The notes under the pieces: model-generated | What the model was told of the DNA's origin: nothing | Database searches by the model: none | Seen by the model: only the letters and a program-made list of their open reading frames with translations | In this document: positions 41,838 to 49,296 of the stretch, one piece after another | Layout of the letters: every line of letters starts with the position of its first letter | Numbering within the stretch: the stretch's first letter is position 1 | NCBI GenBank assembly: GCA_937895345.1 | Contig: CALAWP010000059.1 | Location: forward strand, 1 to 64,000 | Length of the DNA stretch: 64,000 nt | Direction: 5' to 3' | Origin: an uncultured Paenibacillus sp. | GTDB taxonomy: Bacteria > Bacillota > Bacilli > Paenibacillales > Paenibacillaceae | Position numbers and translations under genes: made by a program

Positions 41838-42228
41838 GCGGATAGGCGATTTGACGGATCATTACAATCAATTGATACAAATTATGCGTAAACAATATGC
41901 GATTGTGCAACAAGAACCGGACACCGAAAGCTTAAACGATTTTGGTGTCTTGTCAACGGAATTTTCCATCCTGGCTGCCAAGGTCGATGCCGAGCTGGCC
42001 CTTCTAGGCGGTTATGAGGGTCTCCCTGCAGAATCCAGACATTCCATCGAGGCGTCTCTTCAAAATATGCTTTCTTTAGGGAACGATATTGAACGTCAAA
42101 TGGAATTCTGGTATCAAAACGACTCCAGTACCATGAAAAAGATCAAAATGCAGCAAACAACGCTTCGTTCATATGGCGGAGTCAATAACAGTGATTCGGT
42201 AGCCCTATATATTGACGAAAAAAAGTAA
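41830..42228 (+). CDS. fliT: FliT-like flagellar chaperone
   Basis: 132 residues from the ATG at 41830 (AAGGAAGTG 10 bases upstream). The sequence is all-helical (HYNQLIQIMRKQYAIVQQEP, EFSILAAKVDAELALLGGYEG). It is weakly conserved, so the name rests mainly on position: fliD-fliS-fliT is the Bacillus order and FliT is the FliD export chaperone. It ends the fliD unit just upstream of the hag promoter. Confidence 0.7.
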   Translation: MHKRIGDLTDHYNQLIQIMRKQYAIVQQEPDTESLNDFGVLSTEFSILAAKVDAELALLGGYEGLPAESRHSIEASLQNMLSLGNDIERQMEFWYQNDSSTMKKIKMQQTTLRSYGGVNNSDSVALYIDEKK

Positions 42229-42247
42229 AAAGTCCTATTCCGGGTAT

Positions 42248-42274
42248 TAAATTTATCAAATTGAATGCCGATAT
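42248..42274 (+). promoter_or_regulatory. hag: SigD promoter of flagellin
   Basis: TAAA (42248-42251), a 15-base spacer and GCCGATAT (42267-42274): a full match to the SigD consensus. The predicted start is near 42281. Confidence 0.92.
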
Positions 42275-42280
42275 AATGAA

Positions 42281-42325
42281 TGTGGCCGCAAGGATGCGGC
42301 TTCAATAAAACCATCATGGAGGATG
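42281..42325 (+). promoter_or_regulatory. CsrA-binding leader of flagellin mRNA
   Basis: The 52-base leader has a GCCGC/GCGGC hairpin (42285-42289 with 42296-42300) that puts GGA (42292-42294) in its 6-base loop. The ribosome-binding site GGAGGA (42318-42323) supplies the second site. This is the two-site layout known for CsrA repression of hag in Bacillus. Confidence 0.75.
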
Positions 42326-42332
42326 AAAAAGT

Positions 42333-43271
42333 ATGTCGATGTTTATTAACACTAACGTAGCTGCGATCAACTCGCACCGCAACCTGGCTTTCAACAACAC
42401 GCAAATGGGCAAAACGATGGAAAAGCTGTCTTCCGGTTACCGCATCAACCGTGCTGCCGATGACGCTGCCGGTCTAGCAATCTCCGAGAAAATGCGTTTC
42501 CAAATCAACGGTTTGAACCAAGCTCAACGCAACGCTCAAGACGGCATCTCCTTGCTGCAAACGGCTGAGGGTGCGTTGACAGAAGTTCATTCCATGCTGC
42601 AACGCATGAACACGCTTGCCAACCAGGCTTCCAACGGTACGTACAACGATAAAGACCGTTCGGCATTGCAAGCGGAAGTAACGCAATTGCTGTCCGAGAT
42701 CAACAACATTGCCAACACGACGAACTTCAATGGCATTAAGCTGCTGAACGTTTCCGCAGGTGCAACTAATGCAGCCGTAGTATTCCAAGTTGGCGTTAAC
42801 AAAGGCGATGAGATTTCCGTTAACCTGACGGATATGCGTACAAATGCACTGGGAAGCTCGGCTGTTACGACTAATACGTACACTTACGCTACAAGCTTCT
42901 CGTCTACAGGTGCAGCAATCGGTACTGCTACAACGACTGCAGCCGAAACAATTGGTGGGTTCCTGGCTTCGGTTAACATCGCGACGGATGAAGGTGCAAA
43001 AAGAGCAATCGGAATTATCGAAGAAGCGATCAACCAAGTATCCGAGCAACGCGGTGCGTTTGGTGCCGTTCAAAACCGTCTGGAGCACACCATTAACAAC
43101 TTGGGCGTAACTTCCGAGAACCTCTCCGCTTCCGAATCTCGCGTTCGCAATGCGGATATGGCTAAGGAAATGACGGAGTTTACGCGTAATCAAATCTTGG
43201 TTCAAGCCGGTACTTCGATGCTTGCACAAGCTAACTCGATGCCTCAAAACGTTCTGAAGCTTCTAGGTTAA
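42333..43271 (+). CDS. hag: Flagellin
   Basis: 312 residues, a short flagellin with almost no outer domain. The D0/D1 parts are near-consensus: FINTNVAAINSHRNLAFNNTQM, LSSGYRINRAADDAAGLAISE (read at 42424-42486), RNAQDGISLLQTAEGAL, and at the C-terminus SESRVRNADMAKEMTEFTRNQI and QANSMPQNVLKLLG. The short central segment (about 170-220) is Thr/Ser-rich (TNTYTYATSFSSTGAAIGTATTTAA), giving many candidate O-glycosylation sites for the Maf transferase encoded downstream. Codon use is biased toward high expression. In Bacillus, hag lies between csrA and flaG; here it follows fliT. Confidence 0.97.
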   Translation: MSMFINTNVAAINSHRNLAFNNTQMGKTMEKLSSGYRINRAADDAAGLAISEKMRFQINGLNQAQRNAQDGISLLQTAEGALTEVHSMLQRMNTLANQASNGTYNDKDRSALQAEVTQLLSEINNIANTTNFNGIKLLNVSAGATNAAVVFQVGVNKGDEISVNLTDMRTNALGSSAVTTNTYTYATSFSSTGAAIGTATTTAAETIGGFLASVNIATDEGAKRAIGIIEEAINQVSEQRGAFGAVQNRLEHTINNLGVTSENLSASESRVRNADMAKEMTEFTRNQILVQAGTSMLAQANSMPQNVLKLLG

Positions 43272-43292
43272 TTAATACTGGTCTAAATTAAC

Positions 43293-43323
43293 AACAGCCC
43301 TCGATCAATGATCGGGGGCTGTT
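43293..43323 (+). terminator. Terminator after flagellin
   Basis: A 12-13-bp stem with one G-T pair (AACAGCCCTCGAT with ATCGGGGGCTGTT). The T tract after it is broken (GCTATTTAGTTTATT). Confidence 0.75.
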
Positions 43324-43328
43324 GCTAT

Positions 43329-43355
43329 TTAGTTTATTAGTACGATAACCGATAT
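43329..43355 (+). promoter_or_regulatory. Possible SigD promoter of the glycosylation genes
   Basis: ACCGATAT (43348-43355) matches 7 of 8 bases of the SigD -10. The -35 at the right distance is only TTAG. If real, it would link glycosylation to filament production. Confidence 0.4.
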
Positions 43356-43391
43356 ATAGAATAAGGTCATTTAATAAAAAGGTGTGATATT

Positions 43392-44012
43392 GTGAGGGTT
43401 ATAGTTGATGGTATCGAGCGAGCTGAAGTCACAACATTGCAGAGCTTAAATGAGACTTGGAAAGAAATTACATCTGAATGTTATGCGGGCAAAAGGTTTA
43501 TTCATTACGCCATTATCGACGGACAGCAATTTTATGATCAATATGAATCGGCATTATTGAATCGATATCAAGATATACAAGAAGTACAAATTGAGACTAT
43601 CAGTTTCAGTAAGTCCTATGAGGACTCATTGAATGAAATGTTTCAGTACATAACGAGGTTGACAAGAGCAATAGACTCAATTAGTTCATCATTTTATGGA
43701 GAACCTACGGAACGAGAGTTTAAATACTTTACGGATTTTAACGAAGGGCTGGGATGGTTATACCATACATCTCTATTTATAGAATCAATTGCTGAACGTG
43801 ATGAATCTATCATACCTTCATTGCAGCTTGCAAAAATAACTGGCATAAAAAACACAATTCGTGGGATGTTGAATGAAATGGAAAGGTTAATAGAGAATCA
43901 GGATTTTGTTTCCATAGCGGATTATCTCAATTATGAATGTGCAGATCACCTGCAAATGTGCCAACAAGATGTTGAAGGGATTGTTCGAAATGAGGAGCTT
44001 CCGAGACAGTAA
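43392..44012 (+). CDS. Unknown protein opening the flagellin-glycosylation cluster
   Basis: 206 residues from a GTG with AAGGTGTGAT upstream. I do not recognise a family. The protein is acidic and mostly helical, without signal peptide or membrane segment. An N-terminal beta-rich part (MRVIVDGIERAEVTTLQSLNETW) is followed by helices such as YEDSLNEMFQYITRLTRAIDSI and NTIRGMLNEMERLIENQDF. A conserved-looking aromatic patch is FTDFNEGLGWLYHT. It overlaps the Maf gene by 23 bases, so the two are translated together. It may be a Maf partner, for example a flagellin-recognition or scaffold protein; this is inference from position only. Confidence 0.65.
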   Translation: MRVIVDGIERAEVTTLQSLNETWKEITSECYAGKRFIHYAIIDGQQFYDQYESALLNRYQDIQEVQIETISFSKSYEDSLNEMFQYITRLTRAIDSISSSFYGEPTEREFKYFTDFNEGLGWLYHTSLFIESIAERDESIIPSLQLAKITGIKNTIRGMLNEMERLIENQDFVSIADYLNYECADHLQMCQQDVEGIVRNEELPRQ

Positions 44013-45861
44013 TTTATTGTTGTTAAAAGAACTTCATCCGGGGATCTATCAATATTACAGTAACAATCAAATAGATTACAGTAATGTTGTGGAGGAACCG
44101 GCTCGAAACAACGATTGGAATTTAGTTGTTCGTACTGAGCAAGATAATAACTATATGTACAGCAAGTATAACCCTGTCAACGAAGCCGAAAGATGGGTAG
44201 AGCAAAGTGCGGAAAAGATAAATACGAACAAACATATTCTCTTAATTGGAGTTGGACTAGGATATCATCTAGAGGCTTTGTTGGCTCGATTTCCTGAGAA
44301 AACAGTTTATTTAATCGAACCTGATTTGATTATTTTCTATAAATATATGGAACTAAGAGATATGAAGGCACTTTCAAATAAAAGTGTACAAGCTCTCTTT
44401 ATCGGAGACGAGAAAAACCATATACGCAGCATTGGGAAAATTATATCGAGTAGTGTTAATGAAGGATTTGTAATGTTATCGACCGCTTTTTACCAGAAAA
44501 ATTATTCAAAAATTTTTGAGGACCTTAATACAGAAGGCAAGAAAATGATAACGCAATACCGCAGTAATTTACTTACTGTCAAGAGCAATCAAGCTCAATG
44601 GTTTGAAAATATAATTTTGAATTACCCTGTAGTGATGCAGAGTCTGGATGTATCTTGTATTAAAAATAAATTCAACAATGTTCCTGCGATCATTGTAGGC
44701 TCTGGACCTTCTCTCAAATACGATTTTGAAATGCTTAGAAAAATAAAGGGCAAGTGTCTAATAATTGCTGCCGGTACAAGTATTCAGCCGTTAACCATGA
44801 ACGGAATCGAGCCGGATTTGGTTGTTTCGATTGATGGGAGTGCCGAAAATTACAAGGCTTTCGAGTCTATCGACTTATCGAATGTTCCATTATTGTATGC
44901 ATCAATGATCCATAAAGACATATTGACCAAAAGGATTGGCAAGCTGTTACACTCAGGACTTGGTACTGATAAAATAACCGAGTATATTTTGCCTGAAAAC
45001 ATGACTCCAACTGCCTTCGTCTCCACAATGAGTGTTACCGGAACTGCCATACAAGCAGCTTGTTATATGGGATGCAATCCCGTGTTGTTCACGGGACAGG
45101 ATATGTCTTTTCCGAATGACGAATACTATGCAGCGGGAACCAATCACATATCGGATGAAAAAAAACAAAAGTACGTTAGACATGCTAATCGCAAAGTTAT
45201 AAACGTATATGGGGAATATAATCGCTCCATGGATCGAATGGATTTGACAAGACGAAATTTGGAGGTTGTAATCCGTCACTATGAAAAAACTAAATTTATA
45301 AATTGCTCCCAACACGGAGCTGTCATCGAAGGGGCACCGTTTGAACCACTGGAGCAGGTCGCCAGTACATATATCCTCCATCGGGATCGCTTTGACAGCT
45401 TATACGATTTTCTTTGTTCTATCGATTTGAATATTACCGAACGATGCAAGACCGGCGAACAACGGCTGCGGGATTTTCAAGGGGAAATTTATGATTTACA
45501 GGATAAAATTCAGGTATTGTACGAGCAATTGGAGAAGATACAGGAACTGATCACGAACAAGAATGATAAAAAATGCGAGCAGCATCTTCTCAAAATTAAT
45601 AGGTCGTGGTCAACAATTGGGAGAATGTCCGTGTTTTCAGAAGCTCTGTCTCAAGTCATTGAATTAAACAGCATGATTATGCTTCGAAATATGCCCGCAG
45701 TGAGCCAGGAGAAAGACATTAAAAAGAAGCTTCAATTAATAGACAAGAATCTAGGATTACTAGTTCGAAATGTTAAAGAGATACTACCTGGCATTTTGTC
45801 TTATATTGATATAGCATTGGAACAATTTAATGCTATTCCGAAGGCCCAATTACAAGGTTAA
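43990..45861 (+). CDS. maf: Maf family flagellin glycosyltransferase (MAF_flag10 / DUF115)
   Basis: 623 residues from the ATG at 43990 (GAAGGGA upstream), inside the end of the preceding gene. Maf proteins transfer nonulosonic acids from CMP-activated donors to Ser/Thr of flagellin before export. An N-terminal domain has a nucleotide-binding-like LLIGVGLGYHLEALLARFPE (positions 44240-44300). The central DUF115 core is AIIVGSGPSLKYDFEML, IIAAGTSIQPL, IEPDLVVSIDG and then FTGQDMSFP. The C-terminal third is helical. It is followed by genes for making an activated nonulosonate, which supports the sugar type. Composition is AT-rich relative to the flagellar genes before it. Confidence 0.9.
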   Translation: MRSFRDSNLLLLKELHPGIYQYYSNNQIDYSNVVEEPARNNDWNLVVRTEQDNNYMYSKYNPVNEAERWVEQSAEKINTNKHILLIGVGLGYHLEALLARFPEKTVYLIEPDLIIFYKYMELRDMKALSNKSVQALFIGDEKNHIRSIGKIISSSVNEGFVMLSTAFYQKNYSKIFEDLNTEGKKMITQYRSNLLTVKSNQAQWFENIILNYPVVMQSLDVSCIKNKFNNVPAIIVGSGPSLKYDFEMLRKIKGKCLIIAAGTSIQPLTMNGIEPDLVVSIDGSAENYKAFESIDLSNVPLLYASMIHKDILTKRIGKLLHSGLGTDKITEYILPENMTPTAFVSTMSVTGTAIQAACYMGCNPVLFTGQDMSFPNDEYYAAGTNHISDEKKQKYVRHANRKVINVYGEYNRSMDRMDLTRRNLEVVIRHYEKTKFINCSQHGAVIEGAPFEPLEQVASTYILHRDRFDSLYDFLCSIDLNITERCKTGEQRLRDFQGEIYDLQDKIQVLYEQLEKIQELITNKNDKKCEQHLLKINRSWSTIGRMSVFSEALSQVIELNSMIMLRNMPAVSQEKDIKKKLQLIDKNLGLLVRNVKEILPGILSYIDIALEQFNAIPKAQLQG

Positions 45862-45888
45862 TTACATCCATTTGAGGAGGAATTACTT

Positions 45889-46755
45889 ATGAATAAACCA
45901 CGGGTCATTGCAGAAATTGGATGCAACCATAAAGGTGATATGGAAATCGCCAAGGAAATGATTATGACCGCAGCGGTTTTTTGCAAAGTCGATGTCGTGA
46001 AATTTCAGAAGCGTAACAACAAAGAGCTTCTAACGGAGGAACAATATAACGCTCCTCACCCGAACCCCTACCATTCCTACGGCGAAACGTATGGAATGCA
46101 TCGAGAATATTTGGAATTTGACTTAGATCAGCATAGAACATTAAAAAAATGGTGTGAAGAGCAAGGATTAGTATATAGCACGTCGGTATGGGATTTTACT
46201 TCTGCAAAGGAAATCGTGTCTTTGAAACCGGATTTGATAAAGATTCCTTCTGCTTTGAACCTCCATTTTGATATGTTAGGATATTTGTGTGAGGAGTATG
46301 CAGGAGAAATTCACGTATCGATCGGGATGACGACTAAAGATGAAGAAAAACAGATGATTGATTTTTTCGAAAAAAACAAACGGCTCGATGATGTAGTCCT
46401 GTATAGTTGCACATCAGGGTATCCAGTCCCGTTAAAAGACGTGTGTTTGCTTGAAATTTCACGGTTGAGAGAGCAGTATGGTTCCAAAGTAAAGGAGATT
46501 GGCTTCTCAGGACATCACAACGGGATTGCAATCGATATTGCGGCATATACGTTAGGTGCTACAACAATAGAACGTCATTACACGTTAAATCGGACATGGA
46601 AAGGTACGGATCATGCAGCAAGCTTGGAACCGGATGGTTTGCGCAGATTGGCAAGGGACTTGAGAGGGACACACGAGGCTTTGTCTTACAAAAATTCCGA
46701 TCTTTTGGAGATTGAAGTTGAACAAAGGGAGAAATTGAAATGGAGAAAGCACTGA
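45889..46755 (+). CDS. NeuB-family nonulosonate synthase lacking the SAF domain
   Basis: 288 residues; GAGGAGG precedes the ATG. NeuB enzymes condense phosphoenolpyruvate with a 6-carbon sugar to make a 9-carbon 2-keto-3-deoxy acid. The barrel domain (PF03102) is complete: IAEIGCNHKGDMEIAKEMI, VVKFQKRN, STSVWDFTSA, IKIPSALNLHFDML, SIGMTT, SGYPVPL, GFSGHHNGIAIDIAA and ERHYTLNRTWKGTDHAASLEP. The usual C-terminal antifreeze-like SAF domain (~60 residues), which helps bind N-acetylated substrates in Neisseria NeuB, is missing; the protein ends after EIEVEQREKLKWRKH. The stop overlaps the next gene by 16 bases with no sign of a frameshift, so the short form looks genuine. Confidence 0.88.
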   Translation: MNKPRVIAEIGCNHKGDMEIAKEMIMTAAVFCKVDVVKFQKRNNKELLTEEQYNAPHPNPYHSYGETYGMHREYLEFDLDQHRTLKKWCEEQGLVYSTSVWDFTSAKEIVSLKPDLIKIPSALNLHFDMLGYLCEEYAGEIHVSIGMTTKDEEKQMIDFFEKNKRLDDVVLYSCTSGYPVPLKDVCLLEISRLREQYGSKVKEIGFSGHHNGIAIDIAAYTLGATTIERHYTLNRTWKGTDHAASLEPDGLRRLARDLRGTHEALSYKNSDLLEIEVEQREKLKWRKH

Positions 46756-47915
46756 AGACAGTTGCTTTTATCCCTGTTCGCGGCGGAAGTAAAAGTATAC
46801 CTAAAAAAAATATAAAATTATTTTGTGGAAAACCGCTCGTTTATTGGGCAATTGCGGCTGCATCAAATGCTTCGTCTATCGATGAAATTTACGTTTCGAC
46901 CGACGATGAAGAAATACGAAGTGTAGTAAAAGGTTTTGGTTTGAAAAAGGTATCCGTTATAGACAGAAGCCCTGAAAGTGCAATGGATTCCGCTCCATCC
47001 GAGCAAGCCTTATTAGAGTTTGCGGAGCAATGGGAGTTTGATAGAGTCGTATTTATACAAGCTACATCGCCTTTGATCGATACTTACGATATTGAAGCAG
47101 CGATAAAAGAATTGAACGATACTAGAGCCAACAGTCTGGTTTCCGTTGTTAGGCAAAAGCGATTCATTTGGGAGCAGTGCGGTCAATATGCTCGTCCAAC
47201 TAATTATAAGCTTTCCAATAGGCCTAGAAGACAGGATTGGGATGGCTATTTAGTGGAAAATGGGGCTATTTACATAACCCATCGTCAAGATCTCTTAAAC
47301 TCAAGGTGCAGATTGTCTGGCAATATAGCTGTATATGTAATGAGTGATGAGACTTACTATGAGCTGGACGATCCTGCAGATTGGATTATACTGGAGAATC
47401 TAAAACGCAATGTTAATCAGCCGTCAATGTCAGCTGTTCCGAAAGAGATTAATTTGCTAATTAGCGATGTGGACGGGGTATTGACGGATGCAGGCATGTA
47501 TTATTCAACGGATGGCCACGAATTAAAAAAATTCAATACGAGGGACGGTAAAGGGATAGAACTCGTAAGGAAATCCGGAATTAAAGTAATGCTGTTAACG
47601 GCGGAAGATATCGAAGTGGTGAGAGCGAGAGGAGAAAAGCTCAAGGCCGATTATGTATTTATGGGTATTAAGGACAAACATTCTTTTTTGGAATCTTTTT
47701 TCGAGAAGCATCCTGAGCATTCATTTGGTTCCACTGCATATATAGGTGATGATATTAACGATCTGGAATGTTTAAAACGGGCAAAATTTTCCGCGGCACC
47801 TGTTGATGCACACTCGTTAATTTTGCAAACGGTGGATTACGTATGCAGTACAAGAGGCGGCGGAGGTTGTGTCCGGGAGCTTTGCGATTTACTAATTAAT
47901 GATTGGATTCGATAA
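46740..47915 (+). CDS. CMP-nonulosonate synthetase fused to a KdsC-like HAD phosphatase
   Basis: 391 residues, two domains. Residues 1-~225 are an acylneuraminate cytidylyltransferase (PF02348): FIPVRGGSKSIPKKNIKLF, STDDEEI, FIQATSPLI and the end YYELDDPADW. Residues ~235-391 are a HAD subfamily IIIA phosphatase of the KdsC type: LISDVDGVLTD (nucleophile Asp near 241), FNTRDGKGIEL, VMLLTAEDI, GIKDKHSFLE and YIGDDINDLECL. The same fusion order occurs in animal CMAS. The phosphatase implies a 9-phosphate (or similar) intermediate that is dephosphorylated before CMP activation. Start overlaps the synthase gene. Confidence 0.9.
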   Translation: MEKALKTVAFIPVRGGSKSIPKKNIKLFCGKPLVYWAIAAASNASSIDEIYVSTDDEEIRSVVKGFGLKKVSVIDRSPESAMDSAPSEQALLEFAEQWEFDRVVFIQATSPLIDTYDIEAAIKELNDTRANSLVSVVRQKRFIWEQCGQYARPTNYKLSNRPRRQDWDGYLVENGAIYITHRQDLLNSRCRLSGNIAVYVMSDETYYELDDPADWIILENLKRNVNQPSMSAVPKEINLLISDVDGVLTDAGMYYSTDGHELKKFNTRDGKGIELVRKSGIKVMLLTAEDIEVVRARGEKLKADYVFMGIKDKHSFLESFFEKHPEHSFGSTAYIGDDINDLECLKRAKFSAAPVDAHSLILQTVDYVCSTRGGGGCVRELCDLLINDWIR

Positions 47916-47931
47916 GGAAGGCAGGAAGACG

Positions 47932-48789
47932 ATGTCTCATATTTGTTACTTGTGCGGAAGTACATCATACGAAATATTGCATCAAGGCGTTAGGGACAGA
48001 AAAGATGTTGATGTATTTAAATGTCGGAATTGCGGACTTGTCTGTTTATCCTCATTCGATCATATAAATGACCAATTTTATGAAGATTCACAAATGTTGG
48101 GCGGAACGGTAAACTTATCGCAATATCGAAAAAAATCTTTTCAAGATGATCTACGTCGTTTCAATATGCTAAGTCAATCGATTACCGATAAAAATATCCT
48201 CGATTTTGGTTGCGGGGCGGGCGGATTCTTAAAGCTTGCGATCGAGCGAGCTAGAAATGTTGAAGGTCTTGAACTGGACGCTACGATCAGAAAAGCGCTC
48301 AATGAGATGGACGGAATACGAACATATAGGTCAATAGAGGATCTGAAAAGTCGATACGATTTAATCACGATGTTCCATGTGCTTGAGCATTTACCTGACC
48401 CGAAATATTTTTTGAATAATTTGCGGGACTGCCTGGAGTTAAATGGACAGTTGATCATTGAGGTGCCGAATGCTGACGATGCATTACTCACTTTATATAG
48501 ATCCAGCCATTTTGCAGACTTCACTTACTGGAGTTGCCATTTATACCTGTATACCGCGGAAACGTTGAGGAAGCTGGCTGAATCATGCGGCTATATGGTT
48601 AAGTACGTGAAGCAAATCCAACGCTATCCATTGTCAAATCATCTTTACTGGTTATCGCATCAACAACCCGGCGGACATCAAATATGGGAGTTATTGAACA
48701 GTTCCATTCTTAATGAGGCTTATGAACAGCAACTGGCAGGTATCGGAAAATGCGATACCATTATAGCTTGTTTAGTTGCAAAAGAATAA
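47932..48789 (+). CDS. SAM-dependent methyltransferase with N-terminal zinc ribbon
   Basis: 285 residues from the ATG at 47932 (AGGAAG upstream). The N-terminus has two Cys pairs (CYLCGSTSYE and CRNCGLVCL) like the zinc-ribbon-bearing sugar methyltransferases. A class I SAM domain follows: NILDFGCGAGGFLKLAIE near residue 83, EGLELD, and the LITMFHVLEHLPDPKYFL motif near 140. The C-terminal part (YTAETLRKLAESCGYMVKYV) is typical of Methyltransf_23. Its place at the end of the glycosylation genes suggests it O-methylates the sugar or finished glycan. The substrate is not shown by the sequence. Confidence 0.85.
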   Translation: MSHICYLCGSTSYEILHQGVRDRKDVDVFKCRNCGLVCLSSFDHINDQFYEDSQMLGGTVNLSQYRKKSFQDDLRRFNMLSQSITDKNILDFGCGAGGFLKLAIERARNVEGLELDATIRKALNEMDGIRTYRSIEDLKSRYDLITMFHVLEHLPDPKYFLNNLRDCLELNGQLIIEVPNADDALLTLYRSSHFADFTYWSCHLYLYTAETLRKLAESCGYMVKYVKQIQRYPLSNHLYWLSHQQPGGHQIWELLNSSILNEAYEQQLAGIGKCDTIIACLVAKE

Positions 48790-48891
48790 TATATGAACAG
48801 CTTTCATTGGATGAAATGCTCAATTCATCATTCATGAAATAGACAAAATAAACAATAGGGATAACGATTGTATCCGTTTTCAACAAATTGT

Positions 48892-48921
48892 TTGACAATT
48901 CCATAATTCCGATGGTATAGT
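48892..48921 (+). promoter_or_regulatory. SigA promoter of the cold-shock gene
   Basis: TTGACA (48892-48897), an 18-base spacer and TATAGT (48916-48921), giving a leader of about 55 bases. Confidence 0.75.
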
Positions 48922-48983
48922 CAAATTGTGGGCCAGACCTATGAAGCCTCACAGCATTTTGAAGATGAAGGGAATGTTTGCAC

Positions 48984-49181
48984 ATGCAAGGTAAAGTAAA
49001 ATGGTTTAACGCAGAGAAAGGCTATGGATTCATTGAGACTGAGCAAGGCGGCGACGTATTTGTTCATTTCTCCGCAATCCAAGCAGAAGGCTTCAAGACG
49101 CTCGAAGAAGGCCAAGCGGTTGAATTCGACATTGTTGAAGGCGCACGCGGTCCACAAGCTGCAAACGTAGTCAAACTGTAA
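48984..49181 (+). CDS. csp: Cold-shock protein (CspA family)
   Basis: 65 residues from the ATG at 48984 (GAAGGGAA upstream); an in-frame TTG at 48978 is unlikely. A single OB-fold binds single-stranded RNA/DNA and acts as an RNA chaperone. RNP1 (KGYGFIE) and RNP2 (VFVHFSAI) are intact, and the start MQGKVKWFNAEKGYG is consensus. It has its own promoter and terminator, so it is an independent unit sitting between the methyltransferase and the DUF2920-like gene. Confidence 0.97.
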   Translation: MQGKVKWFNAEKGYGFIETEQGGDVFVHFSAIQAEGFKTLEEGQAVEFDIVEGARGPQAANVVKL

Positions 49182-49240
49182 TCATCCGGCTGAGTTAGCC
49201 GCTTCATAGATGGTTAGATTGACAGTGCCTAACACACACG

Positions 49241-49265
49241 AAGCTCCGGGAAACCGGAGCTCTTT
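49241..49265 (+). terminator. Terminator after the cold-shock gene
   Basis: An 8-bp stem AGCTCCGG/CCGGAGCT with a GAAA tetraloop, followed by CTTTTC. Confidence 0.88.
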
Positions 49266-49296
49266 TCATTAAAAATTTCAACAAGCGGGGTACACA

